A stretch of 64,000 bases of DNA from assembly GCA_918797485.1 (NCBI GenBank), contig CAKKNE010000001.1, forward strand, positions 4,464,001-4,528,000. The letters are read 5' to 3'. Positions 26,821 through 36,264 of this stretch are shown piece after piece. This DNA is from Pelagomonas calceolata. Taxonomy: Eukaryota; Sar; Pelagophyceae; Pelagomonadales; Pelagomonadaceae. How positions within the stretch are numbered: position 1 is the stretch's first letter; each line of letters begins with the position of its first letter. The notes beneath the pieces were generated by a model. It was not told the origin of the DNA and made no database searches. It worked only from the letters and a program-made list of their open reading frames with translations. Made by a program: the position numbers and the translations under genes.

Positions 26821-27139
26821 CGCTGCCACCGCCGTAGCCAGCGCTGCCCGGGCGTGCGCTCGCGCCGCAGCGGTCCGCGGAGCACCCGTATCAGGCCGGA
26901 TTGGCAGCGCAGCTAGGCACGTCCGTCAACCTCTCCCCCAGCAAAAAGATGTGCGGCGGACCGATGGAACCGAGAGGAGGCATCTCTCGGAGCGGTCCAC
27001 GAGAGGTCAAGGAACCGTCTTAGAGAAGCAAAATGATCACGCCATTCAAATACGTTCAAATCGGGTTCAGTGTGAGCCGAGCTAGTTTGGAGTCGTTGCG
27101 GCTGTAAAAGGGGTCCAAGGCAGCCCTCCGGACCGCAAA
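26821..27139. other. Head-to-head gap of the unknown gene and KATNIP
   Basis: No gene and no copy of the GCTAG near-palindrome. Nothing else recognised. Confidence 0.3.
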
Positions 27140-30124
27140 ATGGAGCCTCCGAACCCAAACACGACGCCGGGCCAGCGGCCGTCCTCCGTACCGAGCTGGA
27201 TGTCCGAACTAAAGGGCCAGCCCGGCGTACCGGCGCTGCCGCCGCGGCAGCGGGCAGCCCATTTGATCGACGGCGCCGCGCCGACGAGTCGACCGCGGGC
27301 GCCCATCGTCGCGCCGACAGCGCAGGCTCCAAAGCCTGCGAGGCGGCCGCGCCGCCGCAGCGCGCCTACGAAAAAGGAGCGCGCGCCGCCGCGGTCGCTG
27401 ACCGAGTCCTGGGAGAGTTTGCGGCTGTTCGGGCGGAAGAACCTGGGACGGCGACTCGAAGAGGAGCCCTCGGACCACGTGCATTTTGTGAATTGCGACA
27501 CTACGCAAGAAGAGGCGTCGTCGCTCTTTTCGGTAAAAGAGGTCGTCGAACACAGCGACGGACACCTGGAGGCGCAGCCGAGCTCTATGTTCGTAATTCC
27601 GGAGCTGCCGCGGGGCCGCGAGTTATTATTGAACGTGCTGTCGACCTGGGGGGACCCTCACTACGTCGGGTTAGCTGCAGAGCATAAATCATGACCTCCA
27701 CGCCATCGACGCGACGCCAGCTCGATTAGCACCCGACTCGCTGGTTGATTTGCACACAGGTTAGCCGGCTTCGAGGTCTTCGACGAGCGCGGCGAATTAG
27801 TACCAGTAGAGGACGTCTGGGCCGACCCGCCCGACATTAATGTGCTGCCCGGTAACGAAGACGACCCGCGCGTCGTAGAGAACCTGTTAGATGGCGTAAA
27901 CCACACCGGCGATGATTTACATGCGTGGCTCGCACCGTTCACGCGGGGCCAGCACCACCACGTCGGATTACGGTTCACTCGCACGACGACCATAGCTATG
28001 GTCCGGCTCTGGAACTACAATAAATCAAGGATCCATTCATATAGAGGCGTTCGCTACGCGGAGATGATGCTTGACAACCGAGCCATCTTCAAGGGCGAAA
28101 TCCGGCGGGCGTCGGGCCCGCTGACGGATGATTGTAGCGAGTGCATCCTGTTCACGACGGACGAGGAGACGCTGCGGCGCATCGAACAGAACGACCGGTG
28201 CGCGACGCCGACGACGCCGCCGCCTCGAGTGTCGTCCGCGGAGTATCGCCCCGGCGCGTCCGCCGCCGTGACACGAGCCGCAAAACCTGCAGTGCGCGAG
28301 TCGACGCCCGACGCCTGGACCGACGAGCGCCCGAAGACGTCGTGCGGCAACCGGGGCGCCTCCCGCAACCGCAAGAAGCGGCCCACAAATGTCAAGGCGC
28401 CGCGCGAGGCGTATAAAGCCTCGAGCTTGTCACTCGATATAAGCTCGAAGCCTCTACAAAGGCGCGAGGTTGTGAAGGCATCAACGCCGGTCGCGATGCG
28501 GTCGCGGCCCTCGACGGCGCAGCCCCATCGGACGACGGACCTGCCGCGCGGCCGGCGCCTGGAGCTGAGGATCCTCTCGAACTGGGGCGACCCCTGTTTC
28601 GTCGGCTTGGCTGGTCTCGAAGTGCTCGACGAGAACTTTGAGGTGTTGAAGAGTCCCTCGCACACGTCGCTGCGGGGCCTCCGGTCGTCGCCGCCCGGCT
28701 CGCCGGCACGGCTCGAGGGTGGCACGGAGGAGATTCAAGAGGACACGATCGGCGATTTGGACCAACTAGCCGCGCCGCCTCAAGTCTCTACCGATCCGAG
28801 CACGATGTGGGCCGTCTCTACGCAACGGGTCGCCGCGACGCTACGCATCCTCGTCGACCTGGGCCAGAGCACTACCGTAGGAGCGCTGAAGGTCTGGAAC
28901 TATAACGCTGGCCTCGAGGGTACCTACGTCGGCGTGCGGCGGCTGGCCGTGACGCTCGACGCAGTGTAGAATCAAAATTCTCGGCGCCACCCGCCATCAA
29001 CGCGACGTTGACTCACGCAGGCTGGACGGCCGCCGGCTCTCGCCTCCAGAGGGCTTTCTCATCCGTAAAGCTCCTGGAAACGACAGTTTCGACTTTGGGC
29101 AATTCGTCGACTTCTCGCCGGGCAGCACTTCTGTGAACACGCCCGTGCACAAACAGCAGGGAAGGCGCTTCGACGACGTCAGTTTCAACAAGGAGAACGA
29201 CCACCAGTCCGTGCTCTCCGAGGCCGACTGGGACGACGAATCCATGCTCATGGAGTCGCTGTCGGGCGTGTCCGTCGCTCGCGTCGCTCCTAACAACGTG
29301 TGCCTCGTGCCGCAGCAGTACGAGACGCCGCTCTTCCCCTGCGGCTGCATCTTCAAGCTATGTTTGCTCTCGACGCACGGCGACGGCCACTATGTGGGGC
29401 TGTCAGGCCTCGAGCTCGCCGACGCCGAGGGCCGCGTCATACCAATCGACGCCGAATGCGTCCATGCCGAACCGCGCGATTTGAATGTGCTGCCGGAAAA
29501 CGAGAGTCGCAAGGATGCGCGCACCTGTGTGGAAATCAACCAGCGTGTCGGGTGCACCCGACAATTCTTCACTTAGTCATTTCTCGGCGATGACGTGGCC
29601 GCGCTGGCTCCGTCGAGCGGTGAGGAACCGACATCGCCACGCCATCGAGCAGGTGTCGCGTCGATGGCGTGGAGGTCGACGCGGCGATTCAGGACGAACG
29701 CGTCGTAGATTTGATTTCCACACAGGCGCGCACGCTTGACAAGCTGATCGATGGCAAGAACCAAGGAGAAGAAAAGCACTCGTGGCTCGCGCCGTTCACG
29801 GAGACGAATGCCATCTTCGTGTGTTTTGATGCCGCCGTGGCCATCTCGCGCCTGACGCTCTGGAACTACGCCAAGACGCCGGCGCGCGGCGTGCGGGAGC
29901 TCGACGTTTTCGTCGACGACGTCCTCGTCTATCGCGGGGTTCTGAAGCGGGCGCCGGAGGCCTCGCAAGGCCAAACCGTGCTCTTCACGAACGCGCAGCC
30001 CGTCGTCGACAGCGAGAGGCACCGCATCTACAACGACGTCGAAGAGTCGTGCCTGTTCATCGACGAGGGGTCGGTGGTCGTCGAGAGTTCGGACCAGCGG
30101 CCGCGGACGGCGGTGTATGCTTAA
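27140..30124 (+). CDS. KATNIP: Katanin-interacting protein (KATNIP/KIAA0556) homologue, four exons
   Basis: Exons 27140-27669, 27760-28953, 29021-29516 and 29726-30124 give about 872 residues in one frame. Three DUF4457-type repeats are visible: ELPRGRELLLNVLSTWGDPH with YVGLAGFEVFDE, NVLPGNEDDPRVVENLLDGV and IAMVRLWNYNKSRIHSYRGV; then RRLELRILSNWGDPCFVGLA; then IFKLCLLSTHGDGHYVGLSG with EKHSWLAPF. Animal KATNIP binds microtubule-severing katanin at the base of cilia. The three introns are all introner elements inserted into conserved repeat segments, and removing each restores the family consensus (VGLAGFEVF, VTLDGRRL, KDARTLDKL). The first 120 residues are basic and low in complexity. Confidence 0.88.
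27670..27759 (+). mobile_element. Introner element with its 5' target copy (KATNIP intron 1)
   Basis: Element 27678-27759 (82 bp) lies between GTTAGCTG (27670-27677) and GTTAGCCG (27760-27767). It begins CAGAGCATAAATCATGACC and ends TTGATTTGCACACAG, and keeps one core arm (CCACGCCATCGACGCGAC); the second arm is truncated to CTCGAT. The left target GT is the donor; splicing restores VGLAGFEVF. Confidence 0.9.
28954..29020 (+). mobile_element. Diverged introner element with its 5' target copy (KATNIP intron 2)
   Basis: Element 28962-29020 (59 bp) starts CAGTGTAGAATCAAAATT, ends TGACTCACGCAG and contains CCGCCATCAACGCGACG, a decayed core arm. Target copies are GCTCGACG (28954-28961) and GCTGGACG (29021-29028). 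Exact restoration needs a GC donor at 28954; a GT donor at 28966 is also in frame and would add four codons. Confidence 0.75.
29517..29725 (+). mobile_element. Long introner element with its 5' target copy (KATNIP intron 3)
   Basis: Element 29525-29725 (201 bp) has perfect 15-bp terminal inverted repeats, CTGTGTGGAAATCAA and its complement TTGATTTCCACACAG, and a perfect 8-bp target duplication GCGCGCAC (29517-29524, 29726-29733). The internal pair CCACGCCATCGA/TCGATGGCGTGG is present. Exact restoration (DARTLDKL) uses a GC donor at 29517; a GT donor at 29529 inside the repeat is in frame too. A near-identical copy lies at 47097-47293 on the other strand. Confidence 0.95.
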
Positions 30125-30586
30125 GATGTTCTGTTTTTATCTTTGCGCGGTCCGCTCGCGGCTCGCGTTTCGGGCTTTGCAGCAGCATTGCGGTTCGCCG
30201 TGCTCGAGAGTGTCCCGACTGTGTCGAGAGAGGTGCACGGAGTCCGTTTCTTGGGTGGAGAATGTCTAAGATCTGACTAAGGCCGGGCCTGTGCCGAGTT
30301 CGTGTCCAGCTCGATGAGATTGGGCAAGTGACACACGCCGCGTGTAGCTGCTGCAATTGCATAATAAGCAACCACGAGGCGTTCACGTGCAACAAGATCC
30401 CTGCGGGGCATCCGGAGTTGCGATTTTGCAAAAGACGCGCCGCAAAAAGAGCAACAGCAGACCGGAAGGCCAGCTAAGCTGGTGAACCTGCGCTCTGTGC
30501 TAGGTAATAAGACCCAAGTCGCCGAGCAGCTCTGCGAGTCTATCCAGGACGCGCGACCGAAGCCAAGCAAGTCGTTTTTCAAGAGG
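30125..30586. other. KATNIP 3' flank and leader of the next gene
   Basis: No separate gene recognised. From about 30482 the frame of the downstream gene is open but begins with GTG, so an upstream exon or leader is possible. Confidence 0.3.
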
Positions 30587-31066
30587 ATGAGACGGTCTAT
30601 ACGCGTCGCGCTGCGGGGACGGTCACCGCGCAAGCAGCGGAGAGACGCGAATTCGAAGTGGCGGTCTCTCGTACGGAAGGGAAAGAAGGCTGACAAGCCA
30701 ATTGACGACGAGCGCATGATGGCGATGCTCGCCCAAAAAATGGAGCGGGCGCGTCTCGACAACGATTCAGCCGAGCTGTTCCAGTTAGACATGCCCGAGG
30801 ACAGCGACGAGTCGACCAGGGCGGTCATTACGCCGACGGCGTCGCTCGAGGATGCGGACGGCGCGACGGTCATCCAAAGGGGCTACGATGTCCGCCGCGT
30901 GTCCCGCGACAGCCAGGACGACGACGCCGATGACGCGTGGGGCCAATTCCTAGATTTAGAGGACGACGAGGAGCCGCGAACTCCTCGCTCGCCCGCCATC
31001 CTGATCGTGCCGCAGCTGTCGGCGTCAATCGACGTGCCGCGGCCGCGGGCGCCCCTCTGCTTCTAG
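30587..31066 (+). CDS. Tandem paralogue 1 of an unknown basic/acidic protein family
   Basis: 159 residues from the first in-frame ATG, although the open frame continues 35 codons upstream, so the start is uncertain. A basic N-terminus (RRSIRVALRGRSPRKQRR) is followed by a charged linker with a possible short helix (DDERMMAMLAQKMERARLDN), an acidic middle, and a conserved end with GATVIQRGYD, AWGQFLDLEDDEE and PAILIVPQLSASIDVPRP. The same blocks occur in the same order in the next gene, so the two arose by tandem duplication. I recognise no family outside the pair. Confidence 0.55.
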   Translation: MRRSIRVALRGRSPRKQRRDANSKWRSLVRKGKKADKPIDDERMMAMLAQKMERARLDNDSAELFQLDMPEDSDESTRAVITPTASLEDADGATVIQRGYDVRRVSRDSQDDDADDAWGQFLDLEDDEEPRTPRSPAILIVPQLSASIDVPRPRAPLCF

Positions 31067-31502
31067 AAGAGAAGCAGTTGTGTCTTGATAAGCTTCCCTG
31101 TTTGTATCATTACTGTCATCTTTCAGAATACAACAGCCAATCAGCTTCTGCCCCATGCGATGATGCATGAGGCCTCACCGATGCTCTATTGTTCGACGGC
31201 GTCCGCGCGCCGCCACACACGCTTGAGCGAGCAGCAAGCTTGCGGCAGGGAATCTCCATATACGCAGTTCCCCAACTCGACAACAAAATTCGAAAAAAAC
31301 CGCGCCGCGGCGTCCAAACTAGCTGCCAAAAACACATCTAGACACGTCAGAGAGCTGCGCTGTCGCGGCGTACTTAAAACGTACGCGAAGCGCCGGATGA
31401 CAAGCCACAATTCCGCGCAAATTGAAGAGGTCCGGGGCGCGGACCGCGCTCCAAAATAGTCCTGGCTCTATTGTGACGAGCGTCGTCTCCGGGCTCAAAG
31501 AG
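31067..31502. other. Spacer between the tandem paralogues
   Basis: No gene seen. ACTAGCTGCC...CATCTAGAC around 31315-31340 is a marginal relative of the GCTAG near-palindrome. Confidence 0.25.
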
Positions 31503-32120
31503 ATGCGCAACTCGCTGCGTATCGCGCTCCGCAGCAGTCCGCGCAAGAAGCGCCAGGGTCGGCGACGCGGCGGGTCGTGGCGGGCCAATTCGACCGGGCG
31601 AGCCAACCGCTCGCCGCGCTCGCGCTCGCCGCCACGGCGGCGTCAAGATGACGACGTGGATGCTGACGGCCGACGACGCGATGATGCCTTTGACGGCCTC
31701 GAAGCCCTTGGCGAAGCGGCCGTCATCAGCCAGCTCACGGACTCGCTCTCGAGCGAGCAGTTCGTCCTCGACCCGCCCGACGCGAGCAGCGTCGAGCCCG
31801 AGCCCGTCCTCGCCGTCACGCCGCCGACGCTCGAGCCCGCGCCCATCAAGGTGGCGTACTCGCCGGACGGCTACGGCGAACCGGGCGCGACGACGATCAT
31901 CCAGCGCAGCTACGACGACGTCGTGCATACGCCGCGGCGGCTCTCGATCGACGGCGACGACCCGCTCGAGGGCGACGACGGCGTCTGGGGCCAGTACCTC
32001 GAACTGGACGAGACGGAGTCTGCACAGCGGGTGCCTGCGTTGATCGTCGTGCCCTACCTGTCTCCCCCGATCGACATTGCGCCGACCTCGCCGACCACGC
32101 GCCGGTCGTCGAACTTCTGA
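31503..32120 (+). CDS. Tandem paralogue 2 of an unknown basic/acidic protein family
   Basis: 205 residues from the first in-frame ATG. It shares with the upstream gene the N-terminal block (RNSLRIALRSSPRKKRQG) and the C-terminal blocks GATTIIQRSYD, VWGQYLELDETE and PALIVVPYLSPPIDIAP. The middle differs: an SR-like patch (SPRSRSPPRRRQDDD) and an acidic, proline-rich linker. Because both ends are kept while the middle has drifted, the ends are probably the functional parts. The open frame extends 27 codons upstream without ATG. No known family recognised. Confidence 0.6.
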   Translation: MRNSLRIALRSSPRKKRQGRRRGGSWRANSTGRANRSPRSRSPPRRRQDDDVDADGRRRDDAFDGLEALGEAAVISQLTDSLSSEQFVLDPPDASSVEPEPVLAVTPPTLEPAPIKVAYSPDGYGEPGATTIIQRSYDDVVHTPRRLSIDGDDPLEGDDGVWGQYLELDETESAQRVPALIVVPYLSPPIDIAPTSPTTRRSSNF

Positions 32121-32525
<405 letters not shown>

Positions 32526-34316
32526 TTATCCAGAGTCGAACTCCCGCACGCCGGGACTCCGCGCAAACGCCCGCAACGCCTTCCGGACGCGCTCGTCGAA
32601 CTCCGGCGACCCCTCGTCGACGCCGTCGAAGAAGCCGCGCTTCCGGAGCTTCCCGAGCCAGCGCTCCCAGAGGCCCGGGTGCCGCACGAGCAATTGGACG
32701 TCCTGGCTTGACCCCCTCAAAACGCGCGCCATCATCTTGTTCTCGACGACCTGGGCCTGCGACAGCGCGTCGCGCGTCGCCTTCCGTCGCTCCGACGCCT
32801 CGGCCAAAGCCTTCTCGCGCGCCTCGACGCGCGCGACGCCGGCCTCGCCGAGCTTCGCCATGTCACTCAGAAGCCCCGGGTCCTTTTTATCGGGATCCGC
32901 GAAGGGGTCGTCCCGCAAAGTGCGGCACACGAGCTCCCTCACTTCATCAATGCCCGGGGCCTTGCCGCCGCTCTGCATCTTCGCGAAGGCCTCGAGGGCA
33001 GCTTTATCGACGGGCGGCGGCTTCTTTTTTTCATTAGGTGACTCCTCGATCGTCTCCAGACCGCCCGAAGTCTTCTTCTTCGGTACGGACGCGGCCGCAG
33101 CATTACTACCGGCCGTACGGTCCCGCGTCGCGCGCTCGGCGGCGATGCGCGTCGCGACGGCGGCGACCTCGGCCGGCGACTTGTCGGGGTGGCGCCGCGC
33201 GAGCTCTTTTATTAAATCGGCGTCGACGCCCGGCTCCGCGCCTGGGGGCCGCGCGACGGCGTCGAGCCGCGCGGCCGCCTCCGCGGCGAGTTCTTCCAAG
33301 GGCCGGTCCGGGAACTCCTCCAGCAAGTCCAGCAAGATCTTCTGCTGGCGCTTCGCGGGCGGCAGGGCCCGCAGCGCCTCCAGCGCCGCCTCGGTCTTCC
33401 GGTCCGCCGCCCGCGGCGACTGCAATTTGCTCAACGCCGCGCGGCCGACGGCCTCGGGATCCCCTAAACCCGGTCGCTCGCGCTTGACGTCCGCCACGGC
33501 CCTCCGATAGTTCTCCGCGGGCGTCATGGTCCGCTGCGCGGGCGGCCGCTTGGCGCTCCGCGCTTGGGGCACGTGGTCCAAGGCGAGCACGTCGAGCTCG
33601 GCCTCGGTCGCGTCCGGGTTCGCCCGCCGCGCGCGCGCGCGCGCTCGTTTCTGCGCCTGCTCCGGCGTCTCGGCCGGCGCCTTTTTCGTGGGTTGCGGCT
33701 GGGCGTCGTCCCAGGGCGCGCCCGGCGTCGCGGCTCCGGGGAACGGCATGCCGGGGAGACCCATCCCCATGAACGGCATTCCTGGCATTCCCATCGGCGC
33801 GCCCATTCCTGGAGTCCCCGGCGTCCCGGGCATCATCGCGGGCATTCCAGGCATTGCGGGTGTCGCCGGGGCCTTGCCCTCGAGGCGCTCCGTCGCCATC
33901 ATCGCCAGTTCCTCGAGGGGCTTGTCGGGGTACTGCTGGAGCAGCTCCTCGAGGACGCGCTGCTGGCGCTGCGGGTCGACGGGCACCATCGACGGCGGCG
34001 GCGCCACGCCGCCGGTCCGCATCATCTCCGCGAAGCGCGCGCTCAGCTCCTCCGGCGTTTCATTTGGGAATTCCTCCATGAGCTTCATCAGCACCTCCTG
34101 GTGCTGCTGGCTCAGGCCGCCGTCGTCGGATGCGGCGGCGGCGGCGCGCGCGCGCGCTGCCTGGGCGGCGCGCTCGGCGGCGGCCTTCCGGCGGCGCTCC
34201 TGGAACGCCCTGCGCTTCTCGTCGAGCGTCTTCGAGCGCAGCCCGCCGCCGATGGGCAGCTTGGGGATGCTGATGCGCGGTGAGAGGCGCGGGGAGGGAC
34301 GTGGTGAGGGCTGCAT
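32526..34316 (-). CDS. Protein with repeated LLxxFPDxPxEELA helical units, function unknown
   Basis: 596 residues from ATG at 34314-34316. After a serine/proline/arginine start (PSPRPSPRLSPRISIPKLP) and a coiled stretch come units of the same plan: EVLMKLMEEFPNETPEELSA, RVLEELLQQYPDKPLEELAM, KILLDLLEEFPDRPLEELAA and DLIKELARRHPDKSPAEVAA. Between units 2 and 3 lies a methionine/glycine/proline-rich linker (MPGMPAMMPGTPGTPGMG). The C-terminal 150 residues are helical and charged (VLRGSSQDVQLLVRHPGLWE). The units may bind a common partner. I do not recognise the family. Confidence 0.6.
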   Translation of the reverse strand: MQPSPRPSPRLSPRISIPKLPIGGGLRSKTLDEKRRAFQERRRKAAAERAAQAARARAAAAASDDGGLSQQHQEVLMKLMEEFPNETPEELSARFAEMMRTGGVAPPPSMVPVDPQRQQRVLEELLQQYPDKPLEELAMMATERLEGKAPATPAMPGMPAMMPGTPGTPGMGAPMGMPGMPFMGMGLPGMPFPGAATPGAPWDDAQPQPTKKAPAETPEQAQKRARARARRANPDATEAELDVLALDHVPQARSAKRPPAQRTMTPAENYRRAVADVKRERPGLGDPEAVGRAALSKLQSPRAADRKTEAALEALRALPPAKRQQKILLDLLEEFPDRPLEELAAEAAARLDAVARPPGAEPGVDADLIKELARRHPDKSPAEVAAVATRIAAERATRDRTAGSNAAAASVPKKKTSGGLETIEESPNEKKKPPPVDKAALEAFAKMQSGGKAPGIDEVRELVCRTLRDDPFADPDKKDPGLLSDMAKLGEAGVARVEAREKALAEASERRKATRDALSQAQVVENKMMARVLRGSSQDVQLLVRHPGLWERWLGKLRKRGFFDGVDEGSPEFDERVRKALRAFARSPGVREFDSG

Positions 34317-34335
34317 TTTGTTTTGACGATGTTAT

Positions 34336-34344
34336 GGGCTGCCC
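34336..34344. promoter_or_regulatory. GGGCWGCCC motif
   Basis: GGGCTGCCC 20 bp upstream of the helical-repeat start codon (34316, reverse strand). Confidence 0.35.
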
Positions 34345-34604
34345 ACCAGTTTTTTTGACGATGTCGAGCTAGGAGTATCCCCACCAGTTTGTTTTTGGGT
34401 GCTAATGCACAGCAGCGGTGAAGGCTGCCCGCTGCCGGTTGTTGCCCAGCTGATGGTACTTGCGAGCTACTTTTTGGTTTCGTCCTGGGCCGTCCGGCTC
34501 AGTCCGTCTGGGGTCCGCCAGGTTCGAACCAGGGTCCGGCCGCCGTCTGCCAAAGTCCGTCTCGGGGTCCGCCGCCGTCCGCCGCCGTCCGGCTCGGATC
34601 CGTC

Positions 34605-34751
34605 GGAGTCCTGCTCAAGTCCTTCGGAGTCCTGCTCAAGTCCTCCGGAGTCCTGCTCAAGTCCGCCAGAGTCCTGCTCTAGTCCTTCACAGTCGTGCTC
34701 GCGTCCTCCGGAGTCCTGTTCAAGTCCTCCAGAGTCCTGCTCAAGTCCGCA
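34605..34751. repeat. 21-bp minisatellite, about seven units
   Basis: Units of the type GGAGTCCTGCTCAAGTCCTCC repeat about seven times with a few substitutions. The array ends about 20 bp before the stop of the plastid-type protein gene (reverse strand, ends 34770), so it would lie in that gene's 3' region. The rest of 34317-34769 shows no gene. Confidence 0.85.
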
Positions 34752-34769
34752 TCGAGTCCTGAGCGCCTG

Positions 34770-35759
34770 CTACTTACCCCCCTCCTCCAGCAGCACGAGC
34801 GGCCCGCCGACGAGCGCTCGGAGGGCCGCGAACGCCGGGCGCTCGGACCCACGAAAAACCACGACGCCCGCCGCGGCGACGTTCGCCGCGAGCACCGCCG
34901 CGCCGACCGGCGCCAGGTCCCCGAGGTCGCCCGACAATCCGACCTGCTGCAGGAGCTGCGCCGTGGCCGGCGCGCCCGGCGCCCCTACTAACAACAACGC
35001 CAAGACCGCGTAGGCGCGCGGCGCGAAGCCAAGCGACAGCGGCGCCGCCGCCGCGGGCCACTCGCGCTTCTCGACCTTCGGCGCTTCGGTGACCTTCTTG
35101 GGGCGCCGCGTCGTCCGCACGACCAGCTCTTCGCGTGGCGGTTTGGGCGCCGCGGCCCGCGCCGCCCGCGCCGCCTTCGCGGCTGCCTTCGCCTCCTTGT
35201 CGAGTTTTATTTGAGTCGCGTTCAGCTTGCCGATCTCCGCCATCTTCTCCTCGATGGAGCCTCCCAATGAAACGCCGCGCTGCGGGCCCTCGCGCACGAC
35301 GTCGTCGGACGGCACGGGCGGCGCGCGCGGCGCGCTGACGGCGACGCCCAGCGCTTTCGACACGGCCGCGTAGCCGCCCGCGTCCATGATCGGCTGCACG
35401 AGCTTGCCGAAGCCGTACTTCTCGAGCTCGGTGTAGGACAGCGCGTCGACTTCCTTCACTCTTCCATATTCATCCAGGTTGCCGTCCTTGGGCAGGAACG
35501 TGTCGAGACTCAACAGGTAGTTCGCGCCCTGCCAGACCGGGTTGTTCTCCGTGCCTTCCCTGATTTCCTGGCCGCGGTCGACCGTCGTGTTCGTGCGCAG
35601 CGCCTGGTCGCGCACGGCGAGGTAGCTTTTGATGTCGGCCTCGAGCGCCGGAGGGATGGCGCGCATGAGTTGTCTCCCACAGCGCAGCGATGGTCTTGTC
35701 GTAAAGGCATCGTAGCAGGCTGCGGTGAGCACCAAGACGCAGTTATATCGCGTCGGCAT
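34770..35759 (-). CDS. Probable plastid membrane protein of unknown function
   Basis: 329 residues from ATG at 35757-35759. The N-terminus (VLVLTAACYDAFTTRPSLR) resembles a signal peptide ending in an A-C-Y-DAF-like junction, as in bipartite plastid signals. A conserved-looking middle (NPVWQGANYLLSLDTFLPKD, ALSYTELEKYGFGKLVQPIM) precedes a lysine/alanine linker. Two or three C-terminal hydrophobic stretches follow (YAVLALLLVGAPGAPATAQL, VGAAVLAANVAAAGVVVF). The middle segment recalls small plastid proteins of algae, but I cannot name one. The frame continues upstream without a better start. Confidence 0.55.
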   Translation of the reverse strand: MPTRYNCVLVLTAACYDAFTTRPSLRCGRQLMRAIPPALEADIKSYLAVRDQALRTNTTVDRGQEIREGTENNPVWQGANYLLSLDTFLPKDGNLDEYGRVKEVDALSYTELEKYGFGKLVQPIMDAGGYAAVSKALGVAVSAPRAPPVPSDDVVREGPQRGVSLGGSIEEKMAEIGKLNATQIKLDKEAKAAAKAARAARAAAPKPPREELVVRTTRRPKKVTEAPKVEKREWPAAAAPLSLGFAPRAYAVLALLLVGAPGAPATAQLLQQVGLSGDLGDLAPVGAAVLAANVAAAGVVVFRGSERPAFAALRALVGGPLVLLEEGGK

Positions 35760-36264
35760 CGTGCAATGCAGCAGCACTTTTGCAGGAGAGCAGGCTGCAA
35801 CAACCAGATGGGGCGAGGCAAGGACGCTGTGCTCTTGCAATTCGATAATGCGTAATCAGGAGATGAGTTCGCCGAGAGTGCGCTTCCAGCGGTACGACTC
35901 GCGCGAGCAATGCAAGCACTCAATAGAGGCTTTGCACTGCCTCAAAAGGCTTGCCAAAGTCTGGACTCCCGCCGAACGAATCCTACAACGCGCCTCGGAG
36001 GCGTATGAAGGAGGGGTTCGTAGCGTCCTTTGCATGTTTGGTTTCGTGCGGGTCCTGGCCGCCCCCCCGCAAAATTCACATTTTTGGGCAAGCAAAGCCC
36101 AGCGTAATCGAGGTGCGCAGGCCACAGGACTCGTCCGGTAGTACGTCTGGATCACGCGGGACCGGCCACCGCGCGCGCGCGGCCTCACACGCCGTACTGG
36201 CTGCAAAGTGGTCCAGTGACCTCCAGCCATAGAATCCGCCGCGAGCGCGTAGACGGGAGCAGCC
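35760..36264. other. Head-to-head gap of the plastid-type protein and the VHS adaptor
   Basis: No gene, no near-palindrome copy and no RNA gene recognised. Confidence 0.3.

Noticed and set aside
34520-34550. GGTTCGAACC, resembling a tRNA T-loop
   Set aside because: The flanking bases do not form the T-stem and no acceptor or anticodon arms are present.
34399-35013. Forward frame encoding repeated CSSPSES units
   Set aside because: It is a translation of the 21-bp minisatellite and then runs antisense through the plastid-type protein gene.
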